DNA of 27,993 nt from NCBI GenBank assembly GCA_002423125.1, contig DIUW01000039.1, positions 1-27,993 on the forward strand, given 5' to 3'. Below are positions 1-8,224 of this stretch, piece after piece. Position numbers and translations under genes: made by a program. The notes under the pieces were generated by a model that saw only the letters and a program-made list of their open reading frames with translations, was not told the DNA's origin and made no database searches. The stretch is from Legionellaceae bacterium UBA6148. Its GTDB lineage: Bacteria > Pseudomonadota > Gammaproteobacteria > Legionellales > Legionellaceae. How positions within the stretch are numbered: position 1 is the stretch's first letter; each line of letters starts with the position of its first letter.

Positions 1-30
1 AAAGCGACGTAAGTCGCTTTTTTTTTTTGT
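1..30 (+). terminator. Rho-independent terminator of an upstream gene
   Basis: An 8-bp perfect stem (AAAGCGAC / GTCGCTTT) with a 4-base GTAA loop is followed directly by a long run of T. This is a textbook intrinsic terminator for a plus-strand gene that ends before the window. Confidence 0.85.
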
Positions 31-38
31 ATTTTTTT

Positions 39-107
39 TATATACCCATTGGATGGGCGGAAAAGCGATAGACCAAATCTAGTATCTTCATTTCCGATGG
101 GTATATA
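39..107. repeat. Palindromic element with TATATACCCAT ends
   Basis: The outer arms TATATACCCAT (39-49) and ATGGGTATATA (97-107) pair over 11 bp. An inner pair CGGAAA (58-63) / TTTCCG (91-96) extends the stem past an 8-base bulge. Its right end shares 14 bases (AAGTATATACCCAT, read on the minus strand) with positions 24657-24670 at the edge of another palindromic element. It lies between the terminator and the first gene, so it may also hold that gene's promoter, which I could not identify. Confidence 0.55.
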
Positions 108-174
108 CTTTTCATTGTTTGTTTTAATTTAGAACAATCCATTGTGTGTTTCTGAAGTTGGAAGAGTAAGGTTC

Positions 175-2877
175 ATGGCTGATATTAAACTGACTAAAAT
201 TAAAGAATATTTAGATAAAGTAAAAGATCTTTCTGATCCTGCTAGTAGTGAAAGGCTGAAAGCTCTATCTGAATGGAAACGTAAAGGAGAGTATCCATTT
301 CAACAAGTTGGTATTCAATTTGAAATTTTGGAGTACTACTTTAATGTTGCTAACGAAAAATGTTCAGTGGCTGACGATCCTCTATTTTTAAATTTATTAT
401 ATAAGTTGGTGAATGCATTAGGTACTCTACCCTGTCAAAGCACTGATGCTCGGTTTTTTTATTCTCAAACATTATCTGTCGGCACCAAACAAGTTTGCAT
501 GTATGATCTTCTTAAAAGGATATTGGAAGTAAAATTGTGTAGTATTCGGACTGAAATGGAGTTGTTTGCTCTGTTTTTATTAAAAAATAACCCATCATAC
601 ATCGTTCAGTCTGAGGGATTGAAGGGCCTATACACGGTGACGTGTGTTGGTCCTGGTTTTTCTTTGCCACAATTTAGTGAGACGACTCTTCCTCTTCTTT
701 TTCGGAAAGCATCGCCAGCAATTCTGGGCAAGTTAAATGCGTTCGCTTTATGGATAAAAAATAAGTCGACTCTTTCCACTGAAGATGCTGATGAATTAAA
801 AAATATTTTTGCATTGCGATGGAGTGAAGTCGCTGGAGAAAGACGGGATTATACGAGAAATCAACAAGGGGTTAATGCAGACTGGATTATGGTGGCGCAG
901 TTGTTGAGTGGTGCCGGAATTTTTCCAGTTGATTATTATAATATTCTTATGCCAACACTTCAGCATACTCATGATCTTTGGACTAAGGATCGATTGACTC
1001 ACTATCCCCTGTCGCATTATGTCTTGTCGAGTGATAAAAAAAAATTGATTCTTTTGGATACATGCGCGCATCACTATCGATCGCAGAAGATAGAGCCTAG
1101 ACGTTTTTATAATTGTAGTGTCCATCCCCAAGTGGAATTTGATTCAATAGAACGAAGTCGTATTGTTTTTGCAGCTCCGCGCTTTCGTCATTTTGAGAAT
1201 GTTTTTAATAATGAGAATCACAATAAAGAAGAGTTGCCTCTCAAACGATCAACCGTACTTCGGATTGCCGAATTGGTTAAGGCGAGTTTAGAAAACGGGC
1301 GGACAACTGATGATCTGGGCGCCATATATGCGATATTTGATGAGGCCTTGGACTCGCTTCCGGGTGATTCTCGTGCGCGCGTATTAACTTCGGCGCCTCT
1401 TGAAGAAGATATCATTAAAGTGCTTTCATCACGAGAAATTTTGATTATTCGTTCTGGCGACTCTTACGAGATAGGTTTTTGCAACGATTTGGGCGATTAT
1501 CAACAAGAAAATATCAATGATCTAGCGATTCGAGAATTTTTACGTCCCTATGAAGAAGGGGATTTTGTGACTTGCAGGAGATATAAAGATGAACTTAATA
1601 AAATACTTACTTCGTTTGGGTGTCGTACTCGGATTGATGAAGAGCGACTTCGATTTTTATATCACAGAATTAAGTTCGGTACCTTTGATCTAAATCCCAA
1701 ATATATTTTGGGACAAATTGCCTTAGGACTAGACCCAGAGATGTCAGTTGATGCGGGATGTGTTCGAGAGTATTGTAATAACTTTATGCAGCTTGTGATA
1801 GATTATTCGAGAGAGCCATCAGACTTTGATTTTCCATTGGCAATAGAAAAAATAATTTCTTCTCGTTCTATGCGAGAAAATGCGACTAAAATGATTTTTA
1901 GTGACGCACTTTGCTCTCATGGTGAGATTATTGATCGTAATCTAATTTTGATGTGGTCGCTATTAACGTACTCATTCCCAAATTCCTCTGAAGGAGGGTA
2001 CGTAATGTCCTTCATGGATTATGAAAATACTACGATTGATCCTGTCGTGCCAATCATTTTTGAGCAGTTGGTGAAAGAGCTTGAGAACGTTTTTGCAAAT
2101 CGATCTTATAAACCGGTGGATGTCGTGGACGAATTTGTTCTTCCACTCATTTTACGAAAAAAAGTAGACACACTCTCTCCAGAAACTCAAAATTGGCTTA
2201 AGTTAATTCGAACGAAAAACTTTTTTTCCAATCAATGTAACTTCTATGACCCTAAGCATTTATTTTTGGCATTGAGCTCTCTTGATACTTATACGCATGT
2301 ATTTCTGGATGAAATACTTCAGATCATGCAGAAGCCTGGGGTTGCATTGCTGCATATGTTACATATTAATATAAAATTCTCTTCCTTTTTGTCAATATTG
2401 AGTAAAAGTCAGCAAGGTCATGTGCTCAAATCGCTTGCTGAGACTCGTCGTGAAGTGACCTATGGTGCTTTTTTTAGATCGGTTTATCATTTTATTGTCT
2501 CTAGAATGCCTAGTGTTAATTCAGAAAAATGGCTTTCAAATGTGTTTGGTCGGAAACAAGAGTCAACTCTTACTGAAAATTTCAAATGTACCGGAGAAAA
2601 AAAAGATTGGGATAATTTTAGTTCTCTGGATGAGGTATTAATGTTAATACAGGACGTACTTAATAATACACCCGATGTTCCTTTGCCAGTTAAACACTAT
2701 TTCGCATCGAAAGCGTCTACAACGCCAGCCTCTTCTTTTTGTGGAGGGACTCGCCATAGCTCCAGAACGAACAGCTCTAGTCGTAGTAGCACGCCTCGAA
2801 GCGCCGCTCCTTCACCTCAATTTACATACGAAGCGATGCCTGTTGGCTCATTGCCCCCTGTCATGCTTGGTAAGTAG
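175..2877 (+). CDS. Large hypothetical protein (900 aa), candidate secreted effector
   Basis: I do not recognise this protein. The reading frame extends to a TTG at 142, but the ATG at 175 (MADIKLTKIKEY) is preceded by AAGAGTAAGG and gives the more natural N-terminus. There is no signal peptide and no obvious membrane segment. Most of the protein looks like a soluble, mainly helical fold rich in charged and aromatic residues. The last 55 residues (846-900) change abruptly to a Ser/Thr/Pro/Arg-rich, probably disordered tail. Size, lack of a known domain and the disordered C-terminus resemble substrates of Dot/Icm type IV secretion in Legionella and Coxiella, but no secretion signal can be proved. 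hemE starts 9 bases after its stop, so the two may be cotranscribed. Confidence 0.75.
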   Translation: MADIKLTKIKEYLDKVKDLSDPASSERLKALSEWKRKGEYPFQQVGIQFEILEYYFNVANEKCSVADDPLFLNLLYKLVNALGTLPCQSTDARFFYSQTLSVGTKQVCMYDLLKRILEVKLCSIRTEMELFALFLLKNNPSYIVQSEGLKGLYTVTCVGPGFSLPQFSETTLPLLFRKASPAILGKLNAFALWIKNKSTLSTEDADELKNIFALRWSEVAGERRDYTRNQQGVNADWIMVAQLLSGAGIFPVDYYNILMPTLQHTHDLWTKDRLTHYPLSHYVLSSDKKKLILLDTCAHHYRSQKIEPRRFYNCSVHPQVEFDSIERSRIVFAAPRFRHFENVFNNENHNKEELPLKRSTVLRIAELVKASLENGRTTDDLGAIYAIFDEALDSLPGDSRARVLTSAPLEEDIIKVLSSREILIIRSGDSYEIGFCNDLGDYQQENINDLAIREFLRPYEEGDFVTCRRYKDELNKILTSFGCRTRIDEERLRFLYHRIKFGTFDLNPKYILGQIALGLDPEMSVDAGCVREYCNNFMQLVIDYSREPSDFDFPLAIEKIISSRSMRENATKMIFSDALCSHGEIIDRNLILMWSLLTYSFPNSSEGGYVMSFMDYENTTIDPVVPIIFEQLVKELENVFANRSYKPVDVVDEFVLPLILRKKVDTLSPETQNWLKLIRTKNFFSNQCNFYDPKHLFLALSSLDTYTHVFLDEILQIMQKPGVALLHMLHINIKFSSFLSILSKSQQGHVLKSLAETRREVTYGAFFRSVYHFIVSRMPSVNSEKWLSNVFGRKQESTLTENFKCTGEKKDWDNFSSLDEVLMLIQDVLNNTPDVPLPVKHYFASKASTTPASSFCGGTRHSSRTNSSSRSSTPRSAAPSPQFTYEAMPVGSLPPVMLGK

Positions 2878-2886
2878 TGGATTCTA

Positions 2887-3975
2887 ATGATGACTTATTT
2901 ATATAACCATGATCAATCTGTATTTATTCGTAGCTTGCAACGCAAAAGTGTTGAGCGAACACCTGTTTGGGTTATGCGCCAAGCGGGTCGATATTTACCT
3001 GAGTACCGCCAAGTCCGTGAAAAAGCCGGTGACTTTTTAAGTTTATGTAAAAATCCAGATTTGGCATGTGAAGTCACGTTACAGCCGTTGCGTCGATTTG
3101 CGCTGGATGCAGCAATTTTGTTTTCCGATATTTTAACGATACCTGATGCGATGGGAATGGGCTTACATTTTATTGAGGGAGAGGGGCCTTGTTTTGCTAA
3201 TCCATTGCGTACGATCACTGCAATTGAACAACTAAGAGTGCCTAATGCTGCTCAAGATTTAGCTTATGTCATGGAGGCTGTACGTGTTATTCGGCGCGAA
3301 ATGCCCACTGATTTACCTCTCATTGGTTTTTCAGGAAGTCCATGGACACTCGCGTGTTATATGGTTGAAGGGAGCAGTAGCCGTGATTTTAAGAAAATCC
3401 TGCGTCTAATGTATGAAGAGCCTGATGCTGCTCATATACTTTTAAAAAAATTAACACAGGCGGTGTGTGATTATTTAGAGGAACAAGTTTTGGCGGGAGT
3501 GAATGCATTGATGGTGTTTGATACATGGGGTGGAATTTTATCGACACCGAATTATCTTGATTTTTCTCTATGTTACATGCGGACCATCGTTCAGCATATA
3601 AAAATGAAATATCCACTTATCCCAATTATTTTATTTACTAAAGGTGGGGGGCAGTGGCTAGAACCGCTTGCTAATACGGGGTGCGATGCGTTGGGGTTAG
3701 ACTGGACGTGCTCACTTTCGACCGCCCGTAAGAAAGTAGGCGATCGTGTTGCATTACAAGGCAATCTTGATCCAACGGTATTGTTGACTAACCCTGAGTG
3801 TATACGTGCTCATGTTAAACAAGTATTGGATTCTTATGGACAAGGTTCAGGTCACATATTTAACCTTGGGCATGGCATAACACCAGATGTTTTGCCAGAG
3901 AACATGCAGGCAATGATTGAAGCTGTGCATGAATTTAGTCCGGAATATCATCATGAAAATGCACGTCCCAGCTGA
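2887..3975 (+). CDS. hemE: Uroporphyrinogen decarboxylase
   Basis: Cytosolic enzyme of haem synthesis that decarboxylates the four acetate side chains of uroporphyrinogen III to give coproporphyrinogen III. The 362-residue protein is close to the usual length of about 355. The family signature RQAGRYLPEY is at residues 31-40, followed by the conserved ILFSDIL segment carrying the substrate-binding Asp, and near the C-terminus the FNLGHGI motif. Two ATG codons occur in tandem at the start; the first is used here, with only a weak ribosome-binding site. The 3' end overlaps by 25 bases the 3' end of the minus-strand DAHP synthase gene, so the two transcripts collide tail to tail. Confidence 0.97.
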   Translation: MMTYLYNHDQSVFIRSLQRKSVERTPVWVMRQAGRYLPEYRQVREKAGDFLSLCKNPDLACEVTLQPLRRFALDAAILFSDILTIPDAMGMGLHFIEGEGPCFANPLRTITAIEQLRVPNAAQDLAYVMEAVRVIRREMPTDLPLIGFSGSPWTLACYMVEGSSSRDFKKILRLMYEEPDAAHILLKKLTQAVCDYLEEQVLAGVNALMVFDTWGGILSTPNYLDFSLCYMRTIVQHIKMKYPLIPIILFTKGGGQWLEPLANTGCDALGLDWTCSLSTARKKVGDRVALQGNLDPTVLLTNPECIRAHVKQVLDSYGQGSGHIFNLGHGITPDVLPENMQAMIEAVHEFSPEYHHENARPS

Positions 3976-5279
3976 AGGCTCATTTCCAGTGATTGTTCAT
4001 AATTTAGTCGAGGATCGACCAAGCTGTGGTACGCTTTCTTTAAATCTTTTTCATTTAATCCACGGGCACCGCCGATGCACTCGGTAACATTTTCGCCAGT
4101 TAATTCAAAATGAACACCGCCTAGGTAGCTTCCCATCTCACGATGAATTTTAAAGGCGGATTGTAACTCACTTAAAATAGTATCAAAACGCCGTGTTTTA
4201 ACGCCGTCGCCTGTTGTTTCTGTATTTCCATGCATTGGATCGCAGAGCCAGGTTACTGGTATTTTAGTTTTTTTGGCTGCGTCAATGAGTCGAGGTAGTC
4301 CGGTGTCGATTTCTTTAGCACCAAGACGGCTAATCAGTAGAACGCGCCCCTCTTCTCGATTTGGATTAATGAGGTGCAATAGCTCAGATAGCCATTCAGA
4401 TGTAGTACTGGCACCGATTTTAATGCCAATTGGATTTTCAATTCCACGAATGTATTCAAGATGCGCACTACCTGCTTTGGCGGTTCGCATCCCAACCCAG
4501 GGTAGGTGAGTGGATAAATCATACCATTTTCCATCATGTGAGTGTCGGGTGAGGGCTTGCTCATAGTGTAGATGTAATGCTTCATGAGAGGTATAGAAAT
4601 CAACTTTACTCAGGCTACTATGACGTAGACCATCGATGGATTTTAAGAAATCTAATGAATTACCAATGGATTGAACAATGGCGTGATATTCTTGCGCTTG
4701 TTTGGAGTGCTCTACAAAGCCAAGATCCCAGCGCTGGGGATGATGTAAATCTGCAAAACCACCTTCAAGTAATGCGCGAATATAATTGAGCGTTATCGCT
4801 GCACAATTATATCCTTGCAACAATAATTTAGGGTTCGGCTTACGTGATGCGGCATTAAACGCCGGTAAATTAACGAGATCGCCACGGTAGCTTGGAAGAG
4901 TTACTTCATTTATTGTTTCAAAATCTGAGGAGCGAGGTTTGGCATATTGGCCTGCAATTCTTCCGATACGAATGATGGGTTTGCGCAAACCGTGCAAGAG
5001 AACAAGGCTCATTTGCAATAAAATTTTAAGTTTATTAGTGATAATGTCTGCACGGCAATCGTTGAATGATTCAGCACAATCGCCTCCTTGTAGAATAAAC
5101 GCCTCTCCTCGTCCGGCTAGTGCAATAGAACTCTTAAGTCGATTGATCTCATCACTGGTGACTAATGGAGGAAACTGGCTTAATTGTTTAACCACACGAT
5201 TAAGCTGGGCTTCATCAGGATAATGTGCGGCTTGCTCATAAGCATGATTTTGCCAGGAAGTAGGTGACCATGAGTGCAT
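3951..5279 (-). CDS. Class II 3-deoxy-7-phosphoheptulonate (DAHP) synthase
   Basis: First enzyme of the shikimate pathway, condensing phosphoenolpyruvate with erythrose 4-phosphate. The sequence belongs to the class II (plant/Mycobacterium) type, not the AroFGH type of E. coli. Seen motifs: GGDCAE at 65-70 (metal-binding Cys68), RIAGQYAKPRSS at 107-118, GMRTAKAG near 263-270, KIGAS near 287-291, RLGAK near 318-322, DPMHGNT at 347-353 (metal-ligand His350), and GGVHFELTGENVTECIGG at 387-404 with Glu392. Asp422 in VDPRLN is the probable last metal ligand. Length (442) is slightly below the usual 450-470. The gene is divergent from grpE and convergent with hemE. On its coding strand TATAAT (5318-5313) is a possible -10 box, lying under the grpE heat-shock promoter; no good -35 was seen. 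Confidence 0.95.
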   Translation of the reverse strand: MHSWSPTSWQNHAYEQAAHYPDEAQLNRVVKQLSQFPPLVTSDEINRLKSSIALAGRGEAFILQGGDCAESFNDCRADIITNKLKILLQMSLVLLHGLRKPIIRIGRIAGQYAKPRSSDFETINEVTLPSYRGDLVNLPAFNAASRKPNPKLLLQGYNCAAITLNYIRALLEGGFADLHHPQRWDLGFVEHSKQAQEYHAIVQSIGNSLDFLKSIDGLRHSSLSKVDFYTSHEALHLHYEQALTRHSHDGKWYDLSTHLPWVGMRTAKAGSAHLEYIRGIENPIGIKIGASTTSEWLSELLHLINPNREEGRVLLISRLGAKEIDTGLPRLIDAAKKTKIPVTWLCDPMHGNTETTGDGVKTRRFDTILSELQSAFKIHREMGSYLGGVHFELTGENVTECIGGARGLNEKDLKKAYHSLVDPRLNYEQSLEMSLQLGRAFS

Positions 5280-5307
5280 AAGTAAACCAAATATTTTGAA
5301 CTAGGAC

Positions 5308-5336
5308 CTTGAATTATAGCGCCTTAGTCCCCAAAT
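5308..5336 (+). promoter_or_regulatory. Sigma-32-type heat-shock promoter of grpE
   Basis: CTTGAA (5308-5313), a 15-base spacer, then CCCCAAAT (5329-5336). This matches the sigma-32 consensus CTTGAA with CCCCATNT at the usual spacing and lies about 30 bases before the grpE start. The predicted transcription start is near 5343. The -35 region overlaps a possible minus-strand -10 for the divergent DAHP synthase gene, so heat-shock RNA polymerase could interfere with that gene. Confidence 0.8.
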
Positions 5337-5368
5337 AAGAAGTCCAAGAGAACAACGGGGATGAACTG

Positions 5369-5959
5369 ATGACTGAAGAAATTAAAAAAGATTGGAAACA
5401 AGTGCGCGAGGATTTGCAGGAAGAGTTAATGAATAATGAGAATAATGATGATAATAATGATGAAGGGGAAGACCCTATATCATTGGATCATCCTTCATAC
5501 GCAGACCTTGAGCAGCAACTTACATTGGCTGAGCAGAAAGCTCATGAAAACTGGGAAAAAGCTGCTCGTGCCATGGCTGAAGTTGATAATATCCGTCGCC
5601 GTACTGAGCGAGAGGTTACAAATGCCCATCGTTATGCATTGGAAAAATTTGCGAGTGCGCTGCTGCCTGTAGTTGATAGCTTGGATCAAGCGTTGCAGCT
5701 TGCAACACAACATGGTGATGACGCGATGCGAGAAGGGCTTGAATTAACCATGAAATTATTTATTGATGTTTTAGATAAACATGGGGTGAAGCAAATTGAT
5801 CCGTTGGGTGAAGTATTTAATCCACAGTTGCATGAAGCGATGTCGATACAGCCCTCTGATTCAGCCGAACCGAATACTGTATTAGCTGTTTTTCAAAAAG
5901 GATACCTATTAAATGATCGCGTGATTCGTCCAGCACGAGTTATTGTTGTTAAAGGTTAA
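5369..5959 (+). CDS. grpE: Nucleotide exchange factor GrpE
   Basis: Cochaperone that dimerises and drives ADP release from DnaK in the protein-refolding cycle. The 196-residue protein has an acidic Asn/Asp-rich N-terminal stretch (about 22-36), a long helix/coiled coil (about 48-100, containing the AEVDNIRRRTERE segment typical of GrpE), and a C-terminal beta domain ending in the family signature around FQKGYLLNDRVIRPARVIV. GGGG lies 8 bases before the ATG as ribosome-binding site. A heat-shock promoter precedes it, and dnaK follows after 96 bases with its own promoter. Confidence 0.97.
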   Translation: MTEEIKKDWKQVREDLQEELMNNENNDDNNDEGEDPISLDHPSYADLEQQLTLAEQKAHENWEKAARAMAEVDNIRRRTEREVTNAHRYALEKFASALLPVVDSLDQALQLATQHGDDAMREGLELTMKLFIDVLDKHGVKQIDPLGEVFNPQLHEAMSIQPSDSAEPNTVLAVFQKGYLLNDRVIRPARVIVVKG

Positions 5960-5982
5960 ATTTTAAAAAGTGGATAGTTGGG

Positions 5983-6010
5983 TTGAAATGTAGATGGTTC
6001 ATCCCCATAT
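5983..6010 (+). promoter_or_regulatory. Sigma-32-type heat-shock promoter of dnaK
   Basis: TTGAAA (5983-5988), a 14-base spacer, and CCCCATAT (6003-6010). This is an almost perfect sigma-32 promoter placed in the grpE-dnaK intergenic gap, giving dnaK independent heat-shock expression in addition to any read-through from grpE. Confidence 0.85.
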
Positions 6011-6055
6011 CTTAATTACTATTCTGGTAACATTTAAATTTGGAGCATAGCTAAA

Positions 6056-7990
6056 ATGGCAAAAATGATTGGTATAGATTTAGGTACGACAAACTCTTGT
6101 GTTGCTGTGATGGAAGGCGACAAAGTTCGTGTTATTGAAAACAGTGAAGGAAATAGGACAACGCCATCGATTGTGGCTTATACAGCGGATGGTGAAGTAT
6201 TGGTTGGGCATGCGGCCAAACGTCAATCAGTTACAAACCCTGATAATACACTGTACGCAATTAAACGATTAATCGGTCGAAGATTTGACGACAAAATCGT
6301 TCAAAAAGACATAAAAATGGTGCCATACAAAATTGTTAAAGCGGACAATGGTGATGCTTGGGTTCGTGTGAATAATCAAGATAAAGCGCCACCACAAGTT
6401 TCTGCTGAAGTGCTGATTAAAATGAAAAAAACAGCAGAAGATTATTTAGGACATGAAGTGACTGAAGCAGTGATTACGGTTCCAGCTTATTTCAACGATT
6501 CACAACGTCAAGCAACTAAAGATGCGGGTCGTATTGCTGGTTTAGAAGTGAAGCGAATTATTAATGAACCTACTGCAGCTGCGTTGGCTTATGGAATGGA
6601 TAAAAAACGTGGTGATTCAGTGATTGCGGTGTATGACTTAGGTGGTGGTACGTTTGATATTTCAATTATTGAAATAGCAGTTATTGATGGTGAGCATCAA
6701 TTCGAAGTGTTGGCGACTAATGGAGATACGTTCCTTGGTGGTGAAGATTTTGATTTGGCCTTGATTGAATATTTAGCGGCTGAATTTAAAAAAGACTCAG
6801 GAATTGACTTGCATAGTGACCCACTTGCTTTACAACGTCTGAAAGAAGCTGCTGAAAAGGCGAAGATTGAATTGTCATCGTCTCTACAAACCGATGTTAA
6901 TTTACCTTACATTACAGCCGATGCTTCAGGGCCTAAACATTTGAATATTAAATTAACACGGACGAAACTTGAGTCGCTCGTGGAGGCGCTAGTTGAGCGT
7001 ACGATTGCTCCTTGCAAAACAGCACTGAAAGATGCCGGCCTGTCGGTTGATAAAATCAACGAAGTGATTTTGGTAGGTGGTCAAACACGTATGCCGATGG
7101 TGCAAAAAACAGTTCAAGATTTATTTGGTAAAGAGCCACGTAAAGATGTGAACCCAGATGAGGCTGTTGCTGTAGGCGCGGCGATTCAGGGGGCAGTACT
7201 TTCAGGTGAAGTGAAAGATATTTTATTGTTAGATGTTACGCCGCTGTCGTTAGGAATTGAAACGATGGGCGGAGTGATGACTAAATTAATTGAGAAGAAT
7301 ACAACTATTCCGACCAAAGCAAATCAAGTCTTTTCAACAGCCGATGATCGTCAAACAGCGGTGACTGTTCATGTTCTCCAAGGGGAGCGCGAGCAAGCTT
7401 CTGCTAATAAATCGTTAGGCCGTTTTGATTTAACTGATATTCCAGCTGCTCCTCGTGGTGTGCCGCAAATTGAAGTGACATTTGATATTGATGCGAATGG
7501 AATTCTAAATGTATCTGCTAAAGATAAGGCAACCGGCAAGGCACAATCCATTGTTATCAAAGCATCCAGTGGTTTAAGTGATGAAGAAGTTGATGCAATG
7601 GTTAAAGATGCTGCCGCTCATGCTGAAGAAGACAAAAAGTTTAAAGAGCTTGTCGAGTTGCGTAATCAGGCTGATGGTTTGATTCACAGCAGTGAAAAAA
7701 CGCTGAAAGATCTTGATGCTGAGATGTCTGATGAAGAAAAGACACAAATGCAATCCGGTATCAGCGAGCTGAAAGACGTATTGAAGAGCAATGACAAGGC
7801 TGAGATTGAAGCTAAGTTAAGCACGCTGACAGAGATTTCTGGTAAGATGGCCGAGCGTGTTTATGCTAAAAAAGCAGCAGAAGGTCAATCAGCTGAAACT
7901 GCCGCTCATGATCAACAAGATGCGCATAAAGCTGAAGACGGCGTAGTGGATGCAGAGTTTGAAGAAGTGAAGGAAGACGATAAGAAGTAA
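6056..7990 (+). CDS. dnaK: Chaperone DnaK (Hsp70)
   Basis: ATP-driven cytosolic chaperone working with DnaJ and GrpE. The 644-residue protein starts with the phosphate-1 motif IGIDLGTTNSCVAV. The second phosphate motif VYDLGGGTFDIS and the adenosine motif ILVGGQTRMP follow in the ATPase domain (about 1-385). The conserved linker DILLLDVTPLSLGIET leads into the beta-sandwich substrate domain (about 395-505) and the helical lid (about 510-605). A Gln/Ala/His-rich tail ends with the acidic DAEFEEVKEDDKK typical of proteobacterial DnaK. GGAG lies about 9 bases before the start. Confidence 0.99.
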   Translation: MAKMIGIDLGTTNSCVAVMEGDKVRVIENSEGNRTTPSIVAYTADGEVLVGHAAKRQSVTNPDNTLYAIKRLIGRRFDDKIVQKDIKMVPYKIVKADNGDAWVRVNNQDKAPPQVSAEVLIKMKKTAEDYLGHEVTEAVITVPAYFNDSQRQATKDAGRIAGLEVKRIINEPTAAALAYGMDKKRGDSVIAVYDLGGGTFDISIIEIAVIDGEHQFEVLATNGDTFLGGEDFDLALIEYLAAEFKKDSGIDLHSDPLALQRLKEAAEKAKIELSSSLQTDVNLPYITADASGPKHLNIKLTRTKLESLVEALVERTIAPCKTALKDAGLSVDKINEVILVGGQTRMPMVQKTVQDLFGKEPRKDVNPDEAVAVGAAIQGAVLSGEVKDILLLDVTPLSLGIETMGGVMTKLIEKNTTIPTKANQVFSTADDRQTAVTVHVLQGEREQASANKSLGRFDLTDIPAAPRGVPQIEVTFDIDANGILNVSAKDKATGKAQSIVIKASSGLSDEEVDAMVKDAAAHAEEDKKFKELVELRNQADGLIHSSEKTLKDLDAEMSDEEKTQMQSGISELKDVLKSNDKAEIEAKLSTLTEISGKMAERVYAKKAAEGQSAETAAHDQQDAHKAEDGVVDAEFEEVKEDDKK

Positions 7991-8020
7991 TGAATCAATA
8001 AACTATCTTAGAAAAAAAGC

Positions 8021-8190
8021 CGGCGAATCATTGCAATAGCGGTTCGCCGTAGATTTGACTGCGTTTTCTAGGATGATGTAGCCCCGGGGCAACGTCGTTG
8101 CCCTCGGATTTCACATTACTTCATTTTTAAAAATAATTGTAAAGCTTATCTAAATTCCCTGGCTACACTTCGTTGTGCCTGGGCTACATG
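8021..8190. repeat. Cluster of REP-like palindromes between dnaK and dnaJ
   Basis: The 234-base gap between dnaK and dnaJ holds several palindromes. CGGCGAA (8021-8027) pairs with TTCGCCG (8043-8049). GGGCAACG (8087-8094) pairs with CGTTGCCC (8096-8103) around a single T. GTAGCCC at about 8078 and GGGCTAC ending at about 8187 face each other, and each is followed inward by its own GC-rich hairpin. This looks like two opposed copies of a REP/BOX-like intergenic repeat. They could act as a partial transcription barrier or mRNA stabiliser at the 3' end of dnaK. No T-run follows any stem, so this is not a standard terminator. Confidence 0.6.
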
Positions 8191-8224
8191 ATAAATCAGA
8201 CCACCTATTCAATGTGAGTACTCA

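Noticed and set aside
142..174. TTG start for the 900-aa protein
   Set aside because: The ATG at 175 has a purine-rich ribosome-binding site just upstream; the 11 extra residues look unnatural.
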